DNA of 64,000 nt from Gnetum montanum (Eukaryota; Streptophyta; Gnetopsida; Gnetales; Gnetaceae). Position numbers and translations under genes: made by a program. A model generated the notes under the pieces. The model did no database searches and was not told where the DNA came from. It was given only the letters and a program-made list of their open reading frames with translations. How positions within the stretch are numbered: position 1 is the stretch's first letter; each line of letters opens with the position of its first letter. The stretch lies in assembly GCA_015680685.1 (NCBI GenBank), contig MNCI01002813.1:267771-331770 (forward strand), in the 5' to 3' direction. This document shows, piece by piece, positions 24,461 to 36,174 of the stretch.

Positions 24461-24466
24461 GGAAAC

Positions 24467-25855
24467 TGTAATGACAGAAAACGTCGATTGCTGGAAATAC
24501 CAAACAAAGGTCCATGTACATAGTTCTAACCCTGGATCTGTGTGAGGACCATGTTGGAGAGAAAAATGAATCCAAGGTTCCATGAACGGTCTTGTCGATC
24601 AAAAAGGGACTTATTTAATTAGTAAAGTTTTTGGTAATAATTTGATGGCAAAATGAAGATTCTTTATAAGGCGATGAAATGTTGTTAATCCCAAAAGTAA
24701 TTGAAGATAACGCAATCGATTTAGATGAGATTACCAAATTCATATAACTAGGATGCAAGGGATCAAATATGGTAGAGAATACAATCACAAGATCTAGGAT
24801 TTAATTTACCAAAATAAATATGTTTGATACAAGAATTTCATGTGGGCTTCGGATCAATCTAAAGAAAGTTATCTAAAGATGAAACAAGCGAGGATCAATC
24901 TACCTTGATCTAGCCAATCTAGGTGCAGGGAAGTTAGACCTAGGGGAGAATATCTAGTAGCTGATTGTTTCTGATCGAGAGTTCTTGCCAATTGCCTCTA
25001 ATGTTCTCACGATCGCTGATTCTCTTTTGTTCTTTTGCCAACCTTGAAGAAAAAAATTTGCCAACCCCTCTGATCTTCGTCAACTGGAGTATTTATAAGG
25101 TTAGGGTTAGGAGAAAAATGTGGTTTTAAGTGACACATGTCCTGAACTCATAAAATTCCATTGACTCAATGTGTTGTCGTTGAAGCTTGCGACACTATGC
25201 TGTGTAGTGCATCGTAAAGTACCCTTGTGCAGGCTTTGGCAACAGATTGTTCTTTGATTATGTTGTAATACGCTAGAGAGAGTATTGTGGCGTATGACCC
25301 ATTGATGTCTGAATTGTGCTTATCATTACTTGAATTATGCTACGTTACACTAAATTACGCATCATAGCATAATTCAAGGTAAAATAATGAAACCGCAAAA
25401 GTTGAAGTATTGTTGTCGCGCTTCCTTTGTTTTTATCTCTTTCAGGACTTTTACTACGCTGCACTACATAAAGCAGCATAATGGGCCCCTTAACCAAGAA
25501 AGAAAACCTAATTAAATGTGCATCATGATGTAGATTGTTGCTTAGGCCTTGATATTTTTACTGGGCTGTCAAAGTCTTGCATGTTTTCCATCCTTGATGC
25601 TGCGGTGGACTGTCTTTGATATTACACTATGCTATGTGGTGTTATGCTATGTTGCGTAATGTAATGTAATATGTTAAATGTTGAGATTTTGAAAGATGAA
25701 AAATTCACGAAGTGGAAGTCTTGACGTTGTGCACTTATTGTTTTGTTCTATCTCCTGAAGTTCATCTGTACTGTGCTGCGCCTTGTCATGACTTCTTTCT
25801 TGGGTCACTAGATTTTGCCAATCTATCAAGGCTTCAAAAATTTTATGGTGTTTCA
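24467..25855 (-). repeat. E2 5' LTR
   Basis: Edges match the left copy. On - it has tataaat at 25091-25097 in an accttataaat context shared by all Tat LTRs here, likely the genomic-RNA promoter. Palindromic tacgctac-type motifs lie at about 25190-25670. Next comes the exact target duplication. Confidence 0.9.
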
Positions 25856-25860
25856 ATAAC
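25856..25860. repeat. E2 target-site duplication, right
   Basis: Pentamer ataac, identical to 8559-8563. The E1 interior resumes immediately after. Confidence 0.9.
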
Positions 25861-28259
25861 AATGATAGAACCATACACAAAAATTTTATCTACATTTAAT
25901 TAATGTTTTGAGCACATCAAAATGTCCCTTTTTGATGATGTTCAAAACTTAAGAAAATGGATTAGTGATCATACAAATATAACCATATTGCTCTTCCCCT
26001 TTTTGAATAACAAAAAAAAGGATAAGGTGCACAAATGTAGGTATAAAAGATAGAAAAAATTAATAATATCCTCACAATATGAAGAGACAAGTATCACTCA
26101 TAATCCTAAAAAGATATAGAAAGTGCTTATTTATCAAGTCCATGAAGAGGTACCCCAAATTTTGCAAGAGCAAAACAAACCTTCTAAGTGAAATTTAATC
26201 TTGAAGTTGAAGCAAAGGCTTAAGCAATGTATCTCTAGAACAATAAATCATTAGTAGTGCAAGGTGCTTGGAATTTAGATCATCTTCATTTTTATCCAAC
26301 ATTAGAAAATGGGTATATCTTCATGATGAGGTAAATATAGTCATAAAAATTCATAATGGAAAACCATTGATGTCAAATGAAAACATTCACATAGAGTATT
26401 CATGTTATTACTCAAAATGTAGTGAGGAATATACCGCATCCTCCACTTAAGGTGTGATTGTGAAAATTGAAAACTGCTCTGTTGAGGTCAAAAAAGGGAG
26501 CTATAATTAATTCAATAAGAACCATCAACATTCAATTTTATAGATTAAATCTATTAGTTGGACATGCATACTCTAATGTTTGTTCAAGGCAATGCAACAT
26601 CCAAAACCATTGATAAAAAATAAAAAATCCTAATAAATATACATTCATACACTTCCTAAAATTCTCTCCTAATGTAAATATGATCATGTAAAAATAGTCA
26701 ATAAATACAAAATATCAAAGATAGAGCATGTAGAAATAGGTAATTCATCAGGTATCACACAAATAGGAAAGAAAGAATATTACAAGTGTTGCCACACATT
26801 TATCAAGAACTGATACAAGTTTTTCATCCAATATTTAAGCTTGGAGTAAAGTGTGAAAGTTGAGAAGCAAGTAATCTATTTTCAAAATTAGTATGGAGCT
26901 TCATCTTGGTAAATGAGCATATAGCAATCTACAACTTGAAACCATCCATGCAAAATCCCCAAAATCTACATCTCAAAGCAAAGTATTCAATGGATAACTT
27001 AATCAAAAGCACAAATACCCAGAACTCATCATGGAATTACTCATAATATCAACTACTTGCTACATAAAAATAGATACTTAATGCTTAAGCTTATGATTGA
27101 ACATCAGATAGGTTGGTTGTCAGTTCAAAATCTATGAGCACCAACAAAGATTAATGCTAAAGACCAAAGATAAAAGAAAAGTGATATAATAGATTGCATC
27201 ATGTAATTCTAGATTCAACCAAAAGAATTTATTAAAATAATATCAAAGTAATGCATGTTTTGATTTTAGTGCAAGTCAATACAACAACCACAATCATTTA
27301 CAAACAATAGACGTTGATAAGGAACTAAGTATTCATATATTGTTAAGTACCTTTTACAGTCCTAATAAAAAATAATTTAAGGCTTTTCCATCCCAATAAA
27401 TACCTCTTGTAGTTATTTCTTAATCATTATGCATTTTGGATAAATTTCCCATGGACTCCCCCTACATTGATGGCCCCCAAGATGATTAAGATTTAGCCTC
27501 CTCTTGCATATATGATAATTGTCTTGGACTTTTAAGATCAATGTGAAAAAATCACAAATACACTAGAACTATAAATAAAATTAAGCTTAATTTGTCGAGA
27601 TCTAGATCTTCAACCAACAATCTTGATAGAGGTTTGTCTCATCTTATAAATGGAAAAAATCATTTCAAAGACTATAAGCATAGAGATAGATCATCACAAT
27701 AATTTCAGATTGAGAAAGATAAGAAATAAAACCAATGGAAATTATTATAAGTGCTATTACAAGTCTTCACAAAACTAATTAATAAATATAATAAATTCTC
27801 TAAATACTTATTCCACCATATATGATATAGACATAGAAAATTTTGGACAATATCCTATTAACTTGCAAGCAAAGAGATAGAGACTTACCTTGACTTAACT
27901 TGCTTACTAATAAATCTAGAATATTAGTGGAGTTTGAGATGAGGTCCCCTATCATGAAGTACCTCCTCATCCTTAGGTTCTTTTAATTTGATCTTGTATG
28001 CGATGTCTCTATTTGTTCATGCCCCTTGTGATAGAACCCTTGATCACTCCTTGCATTATTTTTAGTACTCCATTTTTCTTCATTCTCACATATTGGTACC
28101 TGCATAATTTGCTTACCAAATCCTCTTTGACAATACCAAGAATTAATCTTATTTTAATAATCATAATCAAGAGTTTGCATAAAACCACAATTTTTACATA
28201 TAAAAGTAGTCTCATCCTTATGATGAAAATTATCAAACCTTACTATGCTTGACTTTGAG
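25861..28259 (-). other. E1 internal region without recognisable pol
   Basis: About 2.4 kb between the E1 gag and its 3' LTR. I see no integrase, RT or RNase H motif on -. Purine-rich runs on - such as aaaaaggggaagagc (near 25990) and atcatcaaaaaggga (near 25930) resemble the purine-rich 3' untranslated part of copia elements. A short zinc-finger-like scrap (FICKNCG) occurs near 28190. The region fits a non-autonomous, gag-only element or a large internal deletion. Confidence 0.5.
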
Positions 28260-29640
28260 CTTGAAACTTCAAGTGTTTCTTCCTCTAAATTTTTTGGCTA
28301 ATTTGTAGTAATTTCCTCATCTTGAATTTTTCTGTAATCCTTGTTACAATAGGTTAGTTGTTGAATCTTAGATTTTATATTTGAGATCTCTCCTTTCATT
28401 TCAACATGAATAGAATTTAACTTAGAAAGCATTAGTTTCTTTACCTTCCTAATTAAATGATGTAAGAGAAAATTTTCTTCTTTAAATTCACTATACCTCT
28501 CATCAAACTTACCATGTTGTTCAACCATATGTGAGGAAGATTCATCAGTAAGCACCATGCAGATGAGATGAGAATCTTTAGGAGAATTACATGCTTCTTC
28601 TTCACTTTGTTCACTGTCATCACAACTTGTATAAAAGTTGGTCTTTTTTAGTTCCTCATCATTGGATCTATTCTTTGGTTGAATTTGCTATCATTTGTCT
28701 CAATAGGACATTTGAAGGTCATATGGCCTCTTCTTCCACAAACCCAACACTCTATGGAAGAAAAATATAGATTAGATTTAAAAAATTTCTACCTCTTTAT
28801 CTACCTTTGAGAAAATTTGATCCTTGTTGTTGTTGAGATGTCCCTTTGTTTTTTCTCATAAGCAATCATTATAGCCTCCTTAATAGAAGAGCAATCTTGT
28901 CTTTATAGAAATCTTCATGCTCATTAACCTCCTTCTCCTTGAAGGAAATCTTTAGAGAAATAGGTTTTTTCTTGAATCACTCCTTCACTTATGAGATTCA
29001 TTTCATAGGTAATGAGAGCACTTTGAAATTTCTCAAATCTTAGAGTTGAGAAATCTCTAATTTCCTCTATGGTTATGACCTTAGGCCTAAACTCTAGTTG
29101 TAGAGTTTTGATCATTTTGATGATGACATCACTTTTAGGCAAGTATTTCCCTATTCCTCTAATGGCTATAGTAAGATCATTATCTCTAGAAAAATAATCC
29201 TTGATTTTCTCACCTTCTTGCATTGTGAGTTTATCATATTCACTTTGTAGAACTAACAATTTTGATTACTTAACAATAGAGGTTCCTTCATAAGTAGCTT
29301 CTAAAGTTTTCAAAATTTCTTTAGCTATTTTACATCCTACTATTATATTGAATTCACATTTATTCAATGCACAATATATATAATTTTTTTCTTCTAAATC
29401 AAACATGAACTTATCCTTTTCCTCTTGAGATCATTTGTAACTAGGATTGATGATGCTGATGATGCCATTGACAGGTGGAGTGTATCCTTCCAGGATTGAC
29501 TCCCAGACTTCAAGCTCCATAGATTTAAAGAACCCTTGAATTCTAGGTTCTTAATAGGCAAAGTTGAATATGTAAAACATGGGTGGCTTTGTGTAAGAAC
29601 TTCCCTCCATTGTTCACTCCTAAATTTCATGATGAAACAA
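28260..29640 (-). pseudogene. E1 copia-type gag
   Basis: The N-terminal part near 29400-29600 reads PMFYIFNFAY-like and GYTPPVNGI-like segments with stops. The core at 28924-29259 has LQSEYDKLTMQEGEKIKDYF, then GIGKYLPKSDVIIKMIKTL and a final SALITYEMNL block: the UBN2-type gag of Ty1/copia elements. A CCHC knuckle CWVCGRRGHMTFKC lies at about 28700-28742, followed by an acidic segment and a coiled coil (FDERYSEFKEENFLLHHLIR) at 28298-28558. Gag would package the RNA. Frameshifts separate core and knuckle. Confidence 0.8.
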
Positions 29641-29646
29641 AGAGTA

Positions 29647-29662
29647 CCAAGCTCTAATATCA
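29647..29662 (-). promoter_or_regulatory. E1 primer-binding site
   Basis: On - it reads tgatattagagcttgg, close to the tggtatcagagc consensus complementary to initiator tRNA-Met that is common in plant copia elements. It lies 2 nt from the LTR end. Confidence 0.75.
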
Positions 29663-29664
29663 TT

Positions 29665-32584
29665 TGTGGATCGTTGAACTTAGAAGGAAGGGATGAATAA
29701 GTTCTTCAAATAAAAAATTAAACAAGAAAAGCACCAAGTTTAACATGGTTTTCCAACTTGTGTAGTTCACACACAAAGGATAGATGACAAGCACAAATCT
29801 AGACATTTTTGCTCTCAAAATGTATTTGAAGGGTCCACACATAGTATAATCATCAAGCCCCAATCTAGAGTGCTATACTACAAAACCAATCACATAACCC
29901 TACAAGATCCCATTAGGTTTGGAAATGTGATTTCAAAAGCACCCTAAAATTTTAATATCCTCTTACTTTATCTAGGTCTTGGGAATCAGGCAAGGGATTT
30001 TGACAAGTGTGGCGTCATGGCATCTTGGTAGGAAATGAATGCACTAAGTTTAAACTATTTAGTTCAGCAAGTTTTCTACCTCTAGAGCTGATAGGCCCGA
30101 TGGACTCTTCGACCTACCCACCTAGGTATTTCACTTGGCTGATAGTCTATTTAGAAGCCATGCTTGGGGTTGTTGGTAGTGCTTAGGATGTGCAAAATAG
30201 TTTGGAAACTTTTCTAGTGAAGAATTTTTCTATGCTACGCTATGCTATGTAGCGTAGCAGACCTTAGAAAATAGTTCTTCAAGTAATCAAACTATTGCAG
30301 AACAAGGTCCTATATGCTACATAGCATAGCATAGCATAGCAAAGGAAAAATAAAAAGGCCTAGATTACCAAGTGATTCCAATGAAAAAATTGCACTTGAC
30401 AAGAACTTCGGCCTCCAAAACTATTTTCCTTGTTCGACTTCAAGTCCTTCAGGAAGGTCTCTTTCAAGAAAGTGATGAATTGAGCAAAAATCAAGGCATG
30501 ACAGCTGCTATGCTATGCTATGCTACATAGCATAGTATAGTGTAGCGACCATACAAAAGCATCAAGAAATGTTTCAAATGCAATTTTAGCAAGTTTTGAG
30601 GTTCTCCTTCACAAAAGAAAAAAAGTTGTGGTTGTTAGCATGATTAAATCTCCAAACAAGTGTTTGCAACTTCAGCATGAGTTGTTGATAAAGCCAACTA
30701 CTATGCTATGCTATGTTATGTAGTGTAGCGTAGTATAGTAGAGATGCAAATTCAACAAAGTGCTTCAATAGTTACCTTGATGTACACCAAAGTTTCCAAC
30801 AGATGCAGTTGACTTCTATGCAAATTTCCTTTTCAAACTGGTGGCTACGCTGTGCTATGCTACATAGCATAGGAAATAGCTATAGTACATCAGTATGCTT
30901 CATCCCTTACTTGCACTATTCATGTACCTGATGCCAACACTCCCAGTTTCAACAATGTGATTATAGCATGGTAGGTTCATAATCAATTTTGCATGTCCAT
31001 GTAGCACAGACATGTCAGCTCCTCATGGGTCCAAGGCATGTGACATCTAAACTACATTTCTCACGTTCTCCTAGCCCTATAAATACCTTGACAAGAAATG
31101 CTCAAAGGGTTGACAAAAATTTGGTAAAGTTGGCAAAAATTTGTAGGCAAACCGACAATTAGGTTGGCAAATTGTGTGGTTGGAAAAAATTTCGTTTGTT
31201 GGTAAAAAATGTCAAATTTAGGCAAACTTGGTTAGAAATTTTGAGCATTTCTAGCCTTTTTTGTTGCACTTTGCATTGTTGGATTTTGAGTCTGCATTCA
31301 AGCACATAGTTGGCCTACTTTGAACATCCTGGTTACCTTTGGGATCTCTATGCTTCCCAGTGTCATACAACTGATTATATCCATTTCAAAAAAGTAAAGT
31401 CACAATCTTGAGGTGGTGCACTTTTCTAATTCTAGTTCACTTTACATTCCTACTTATTATCACTACATTTTACATCATTTTTTGGTTCATCACATTTAAT
31501 AATTATTATATCACATTATAAACATCATTTTCACATTACACATTTACAAAAGGTTTAGTGATATCGACTAAGTCCCTATCTAATCGACTAGACCATTCAG
31601 GGTGCCCCATTTCCATTTTTATCCAGCATGGCCCTCACATGAATTTGAGGTTAAAACTATTAGCTTGACAACCTATTAGTGTTTCTGGCCACTGATGTTT
31701 TCGATTGCTACAGTTTCAAGGCTTCCACTAACTTTATAATTTTGAGCTTCACACCATATTTTTTTACTACAACGCCAACAACTTAATCCCACAAGATCTT
31801 GACAAGATCAAGTACATCAATCTTGCAAGGCAACAAGAATAATATTTACAAGGAATAATTGCAACTCAGTTTGTTGATCCTTGCATAGTTAAGTACAACA
31901 CACTTTACAAAGCCAAAAAATGATTAGAAAATGAGGAGCAATAGAAAATTAAATTGTACAATGAATACAACAATGCTTGCTCATTTTCCAATGAATATGA
32001 AGTCTTCTTATAGCTATTGTGTTTCTAAATCCTACTTGAGACTTGTAAAATCATTAGCTAATGGTCAGTAATAGTCATGGGAGACATATTTCTTGTGCCT
32101 AAAACATCTCTTTGAATTTTCCTTAAAATTTGAAAAGATGTATTTATTTCTTGATAGATGTCTTTTTGAAGTTTCTACTCTATAAGATGTCTTGGTCTTG
32201 TGGAAGATGTCTTTCTAGACTTGGTCTATAATCTGTAAAGACATCTTTTCCTTGTGAAAGACATCTTTATCTAAGAAAGACATCTTACTATTTATAAAGA
32301 TGTTTTTGTTTGAGTTTTCTCTAAATTTACTAAGATTTCTACTGCTTCCTAGAGACATATTTCTTCACTTTCTCTTGCATGATGAATGCATTGTTCCTTA
32401 TTTGCAACCTTCATATTTTGTATATTTTAATGATGTTCACTTGTAAACTATCAAGTCCTTGTCCACATTCTTTGGATGTTTGTTTGAAGACATGTGGGTG
32501 ACCTCCTCCTTTGAGCTCTAGGATAGTTCGTTTCTTGTCCTCTTTAGATCATCTTGGTTTCCCATGTACATAGTCCTAAAAACA
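29665..32584 (-). repeat. E1 5' LTR, interrupted by a solo LTR
   Basis: Two arms, 29665-29934 and 31713-32584, together give 1142 bp, matching the 1145-bp 3' LTR. The edge tgtggatc and the gtacatagtccta edge both occur. The break is a foreign LTR of about 1.8 kb. Confidence 0.8.
29935..31712 (+). mobile_element. solo LTR related to the Tat LTRs
   Basis: Its last 160 bp follow the Tat LTR end phrase by phrase (taagtccctatctaatcgac, cattcaggg, ccagcatggccctc, tttcgattgctaca). It has cctataaat at 31077-31084. Its middle differs from E2 and E3 and carries at least five long palindromes of the type ctatgctac/gtagcatag at about 30234, 30311, 30506, 30700 and 30845. Flanking pentamers atttc and gtttc match at 4 of 5 positions. 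No internal region remains, so it is a solo LTR from recombination. The 5' edge is the less certain one. Confidence 0.7.
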
Positions 32585-33149
32585 CACCAAAAGGTCCACA
32601 ATAATCATAGATGACACCTAAAGGAAAACATGGATAGGAGATGGAACCATCCCAACCAAGTGATAAGTAGCCTAGAACTGGAAGGGGATAACACTAAAAA
32701 TAGCCCTAGGAGAATGTAGTTGAGATCCATGCAATGAGACCTCTTTGAGAGGAGCTTGAAGTGGAATCTATTTAACATATTTCGAAAGCTAAAATATAGT
32801 AGTCTCACTAAGATGAGGTTCCAAGACCAAGGCCAAACCTTAAAGTAACCTTGAAATATGCCTACCTTGCACAAATTTGTTCCAATGAGATATAGAGTTT
32901 AGTTCTCCAAGATCTAAACTTTGGATCCTTCTTAGAATTTACTTTAAAATAAGTTCAAATCCAATTGCATAACTCTCCCATGTGGTCCATTTTAACTTCC
33001 AACAAAGAATGATATATGGGAGAAACTTATCTTTTTTCGAGTAGTACGTAGGAGGATGCCACTATGAAAATCAAGGACCACTTGGCATTCTTTGTGCATT
33101 TACTACCTTTTTGTTTTGCATCCATTCATCTATTCTAGGTACACCAATT
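32585..33149. other. unassigned stretch between E1 and E4
   Basis: I match this to nothing else in the window. A minus-strand open stretch at 32605-32874 has no recognisable motif. The truncated left edge of E4 lies near its end. Confidence 0.4.
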
Positions 33150-33179
33150 AGCTTTTCTCTAAATAGTTAGCATATTCTC

Positions 33180-33640
33180 TGATTACTGCCATGGCCCGAA
33201 ATGGCCTAAAACTATATTCTACCATAGCCTAAAATGGCCTAAACTATATCATTGCTACGGCATGGCCTGAAATGGCCTAAAACTATATTCCACCATGGCC
33301 CAAAATGGCCTAAGACTATATCATTGCTATGCCATGGCCCGAAAAACCTAAAACTATATTCCACCATGGTCCAAAATGGCCTAAAACTATATCATTACTA
33401 TTCCATGGCCCGAACTAGCCTAAAACTATATTCCACCATGGCCCAAAATGGCCTAAAACTATATCATTGCTATGCCATGGCCCAAAATAGCCTAAAAATA
33501 TGTTCCACCATGGACTAAAATGGCCTAAAACTATATCATTACCATGATGTCCTAAAATGGGCTAAAACTATACCTTTTCCAGAGCCCAAAATAGCCTAAA
33601 ACTAGCAATAGCCCGAAATGGCCTAAAACTAAAACAAAAA
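33180..33640 (+). repeat. E4 tandem spacer repeats
   Basis: About a dozen units of roughly 36 bp alternate between two versions. Each has atggcccgaaatggcc followed by taaaactatat, then either tccaccat or cattgctatgcc. An open frame across them is a by-product of the repeat. Same family as in E2 and E3, same position next to the 3' end of the antisense gene. Confidence 0.85.
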
Positions 33641-33807
33641 AACATAGAAATCGATTGCATGAATAACATACATAAAGCATAAACTAGAGTAGCATCAATC
33701 TTGCCATAATTCATTTTGCATTTAAAACTTCACTTATACAATGTTTCCAATAGTTTTACAAAATTTTCACAAAAAACATGAAAATACAAAAATCAAGAGC
33801 CTTGTGG

Positions 33808-34641
33808 TCATGCATCATCTTCCCCTTCATCGTTTCCCTCTACACTGCCTTCTTCTACTACATCATCATTTCCACCCTCTAGGGGCCCTGCTTCTTCGTT
33901 TGGAACCTACATCATAGAAATGAAGTAATCAACTAGAGTTACATGTAAAAGCTAGAAAATCATAAATTGTTACATCATGGAAAGTGACTAACCCAAGATG
34001 GCCCTACATCTGTCTTGAGGGGTATGTGATCGAATTAGATCCCAAGGAGGTGCCATACCTCCTCCTCCATGATATCCTTCCAATTTCTATCACTTAGTTT
34101 GGTGTTTGTTATAGCCTTTTCCTTTTCAATGGCCATCCATCTTGGTGGTCTTGGAGAAAATGAGGTGATGGTGGTCTCACCTATGGAAAGATTCACTTCC
34201 TGCTTAGGTGACTTAGTGATTGTCACATGTTGCATGAATTTTTTGTATGCCTCAGAAGCACCAATGATATCTATGAATGCTTCATAAGTGAACAACTTCA
34301 CTAAAGCATATCAATATTGTTTAAAATAGGTGGCACATTCTAGTTTATACATATGCTTATGATTCTTATAATACTGCCCCCACTCGTAAACTCTAGCACT
34401 ATAGTCCTTCTAGTTTTGGTTCTTCTGGGCCAACAAACCCATCTACATCTGCTGTTCAATTATTTCCTAGGTGGCCTCATTGTTGCACCACATAGCCATC
34501 CAGTATCTCGCATTATCTATCATATTTGTGCACCAACTTCCATCATTGGTATCATAGGCCAGGAGGAACTCATTCCTGGAATGAAGGTCTCCCACCTCGA
34601 TGATCAAATTGGCCATTTCTCTCTCTTACCTTTGGACCTAT
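33808..34641 (-). pseudogene. E4 antisense gene, 3' part
   Basis: The last exon (33808-33906) encodes an acidic tail ending at TGA, and its intron (33907-33992, GTTAGT to GTAG) sits where E2 and E3 have theirs. The exon before it (33993 onward) encodes GETTITSFSPRPPRW, matching GGETTIPSFFPKPPHW of E2, and a FIDIIGASEAYKKFM block. At the last-intron donor the final codon is TGG, where E2 and E3 have TAG; this supports TGG as ancestral. The gene is cut by E3 at 34641 and continues at 51934. Confidence 0.75.
34637..34641. repeat. E3 target-site duplication, left
   Basis: Pentamer cctat; the right copy is cctgt (one transition apart). Confidence 0.75.
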
Positions 34642-35918
34642 TGAAACATCATGAAAATTTTGAGGCCTTAGAGGTTCAGAAAAAGGCTAGTGATTTAGAC
34701 AAAGGATCGCAACAAAGTACAGTGTAGTAAGTTCCTTTTTAGTTGAAGTTCTGTCCTGCGATGCTGCGTAGCACAGCACGAGCAAATTCCAGAAGATGGA
34801 GCAAAGCGATGGATGCACGGTGCCAAAACTTCTAACTTTGCAAGTTATCTATTTTGAAAATCTTAACTTTTGGCAAATTACATTGTATTACGCTACATAG
34901 CAGAACATCACATTATGTAGCGTAATGTCAGAAAATAGTACGCTGCAAACATTAGGGATGAAAAATGTTTAAGGCTTGAACAAACACTTTTTTTTGTTTA
35001 CAGATGTGCTATTTTATGATGGACTATGCTGTGAAGTGTAATCTAGTGCAGCGTAGTGTAAGCATGGAAAATGGTGGCTTAATACAAGTAGCAGTAGTCT
35101 ATACAATGTGATACACTCTCCAGTGTGTCGTTGCATAATCCTTGTTGCCAAATTCCTAGTTTACGATGCATTACGCTTTAGTGTGCAAGGCAGGGTGGCA
35201 TCATAAGCTTCAGCAACCACCACATCAAGTCAATGACATCTTGTAGATTTAAGAAATGCATAATCTAAATCACTTTTTTCTCCCAATCCTAACCTTATAA
35301 ATGCTTTAGTGGATGAAGATCAAAGGGGTAGGGCAAAATTTTTCTTTCAAGGTTGGCAAAAGAGAAAAAGAGAATCAGCGATCGTGAGAACGTCGAAGGT
35401 GATTGACAAGAATTCTTGATCAGAAATAATTGGCTACTGGATATTCTCCCATGGGTCTGACTTCCTTGCACCCAAATTGGCTAGATCAAGGTAGATTGAT
35501 CCTCACTTGTTTCATCATTACATAACTTTCTTGTTACTGGCATATGATTCTCTTGTATCAAACATATTTTTTTTCATAAATTAAATCCCAGATCTTGTGA
35601 TCGTATTCTCTACCAAATCTAATCTCTTGCATCCTAGTTAGAAAGATTTGGCAATCTCATCTAAATCATTTGCATTTTCTTCAATTTCTTTCGAGATTAA
35701 CAAAATTTGCAACTCTTTATAAAGAATCTCCATTTTACCATCAAATTACTACCAAACATTTTACTGATTAAATAAGCCCCTGTCTGATCAACAAGACCGT
35801 TCAGGGCACCTCGGATTCATTTTTCTCTCCAGCACGGTCCTCGCATGGATCTGGGTTAGAACTATGTACATAGACTTTCGTTTGGTATTTCCAACGATCG
35901 ACATTTTCCGTTGTTATA
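34642..35918 (+). repeat. E3 5' LTR
   Basis: Edges tgaaacatca and ttgttata (ancestrally ttgttaca). TATA box tataaa at 35296-35301 in accttataaatgc. The front half (34750-35200) has palindromic motifs such as attacgctacatagc / tatgtagcgtaat. It pairs with 50631-51933. Confidence 0.9.
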
Positions 35919-35924
35919 GTTTTC

Positions 35925-35943
35925 TGGTGTTAGGAGGAGGGCC
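35925..35943 (+). promoter_or_regulatory. E3 primer-binding site
   Basis: Sequence tggtgttaggaggagggcc, 6 nt after the LTR, as in E2. It differs from the E2 site by transitions only. Confidence 0.75.
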
Positions 35944-36174
35944 TTCATATCCAATCCATATTTTATAGGTAGTCTTGTAAGCTATCTATACCCATTGGCA
36001 ACCAATGTAAACATAATAACTCCGAGATTGTTTATGAAATTGTGTGGTGTAGATTGGTAGCTTTGACAATTCCTTTGGAATCCTACAAGATAAAAATCCC
36101 TAATTATTATCTTAGTTCACCTCTATCCTTTCGATATCTCCTTTTATTGTCATTATCTCCCAATTTTGTAGAAA

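Larger units (their letters stand above)
8564..25855 (-). mobile_element. E2: 17.3 kb Tat-lineage Ty3/gypsy element with antisense internal gene
   Basis: Complete from LTR to LTR with a perfect target duplication. Read on -, the order is 5' LTR, primer-binding site, gag-pro, spacer repeats, an internal gene on the opposite strand, RT, RNase H, second RNase H, integrase, spacer repeats, polypurine tract, 3' LTR. The second RNase H and the RT wording place it in the Tat/Ogre lineage. Its two LTRs differ by 16 of about 94 bases at one end, all transitions by my count, so the insertion is old. By the boundaries chosen, its length equals that of E3 (17,292 bp). Confidence 0.9.
7415..32584 (-). mobile_element. 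E1: Ty1/copia-type, gag-only LTR retrotransposon, split by E2 and a solo LTR
   Basis: Two matching LTRs bracket this element. The left copy is 1145 bp; the right copy is 1142 bp once an inserted solo LTR is subtracted, which supports the boundaries. LTRs run tgtttgtagg to gatccaca on the - strand. A primer-binding site like the initiator-Met complement lies beside the right LTR, and a copia-type gag with a CCHC knuckle follows. E2 sits just inside the left LTR, so the E1 interior resumes at 25861. No integrase or RT is recognised in the remaining interior. The flanking pentamers (gtgat and cacca) do not match, so the target duplication is lost or the insertion was rearranged. Confidence 0.8.

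Noticed and set aside
27998-28252. Open frames on both strands in the E1 interior
   Set aside because: AT-rich, hydrophobic chance frames without a family motif.
33252-33518. Open frame across the spacer repeats at 33180-33640
   Set aside because: It is produced by tandem repetition of a unit without stops; no family match and no counterpart frame in E2 or E3.
33180-33640. Regularly spaced repeats resembling a CRISPR array
   Set aside because: Units are directly adjacent and imperfect with no unique spacers, and the DNA is a plant retrotransposon.
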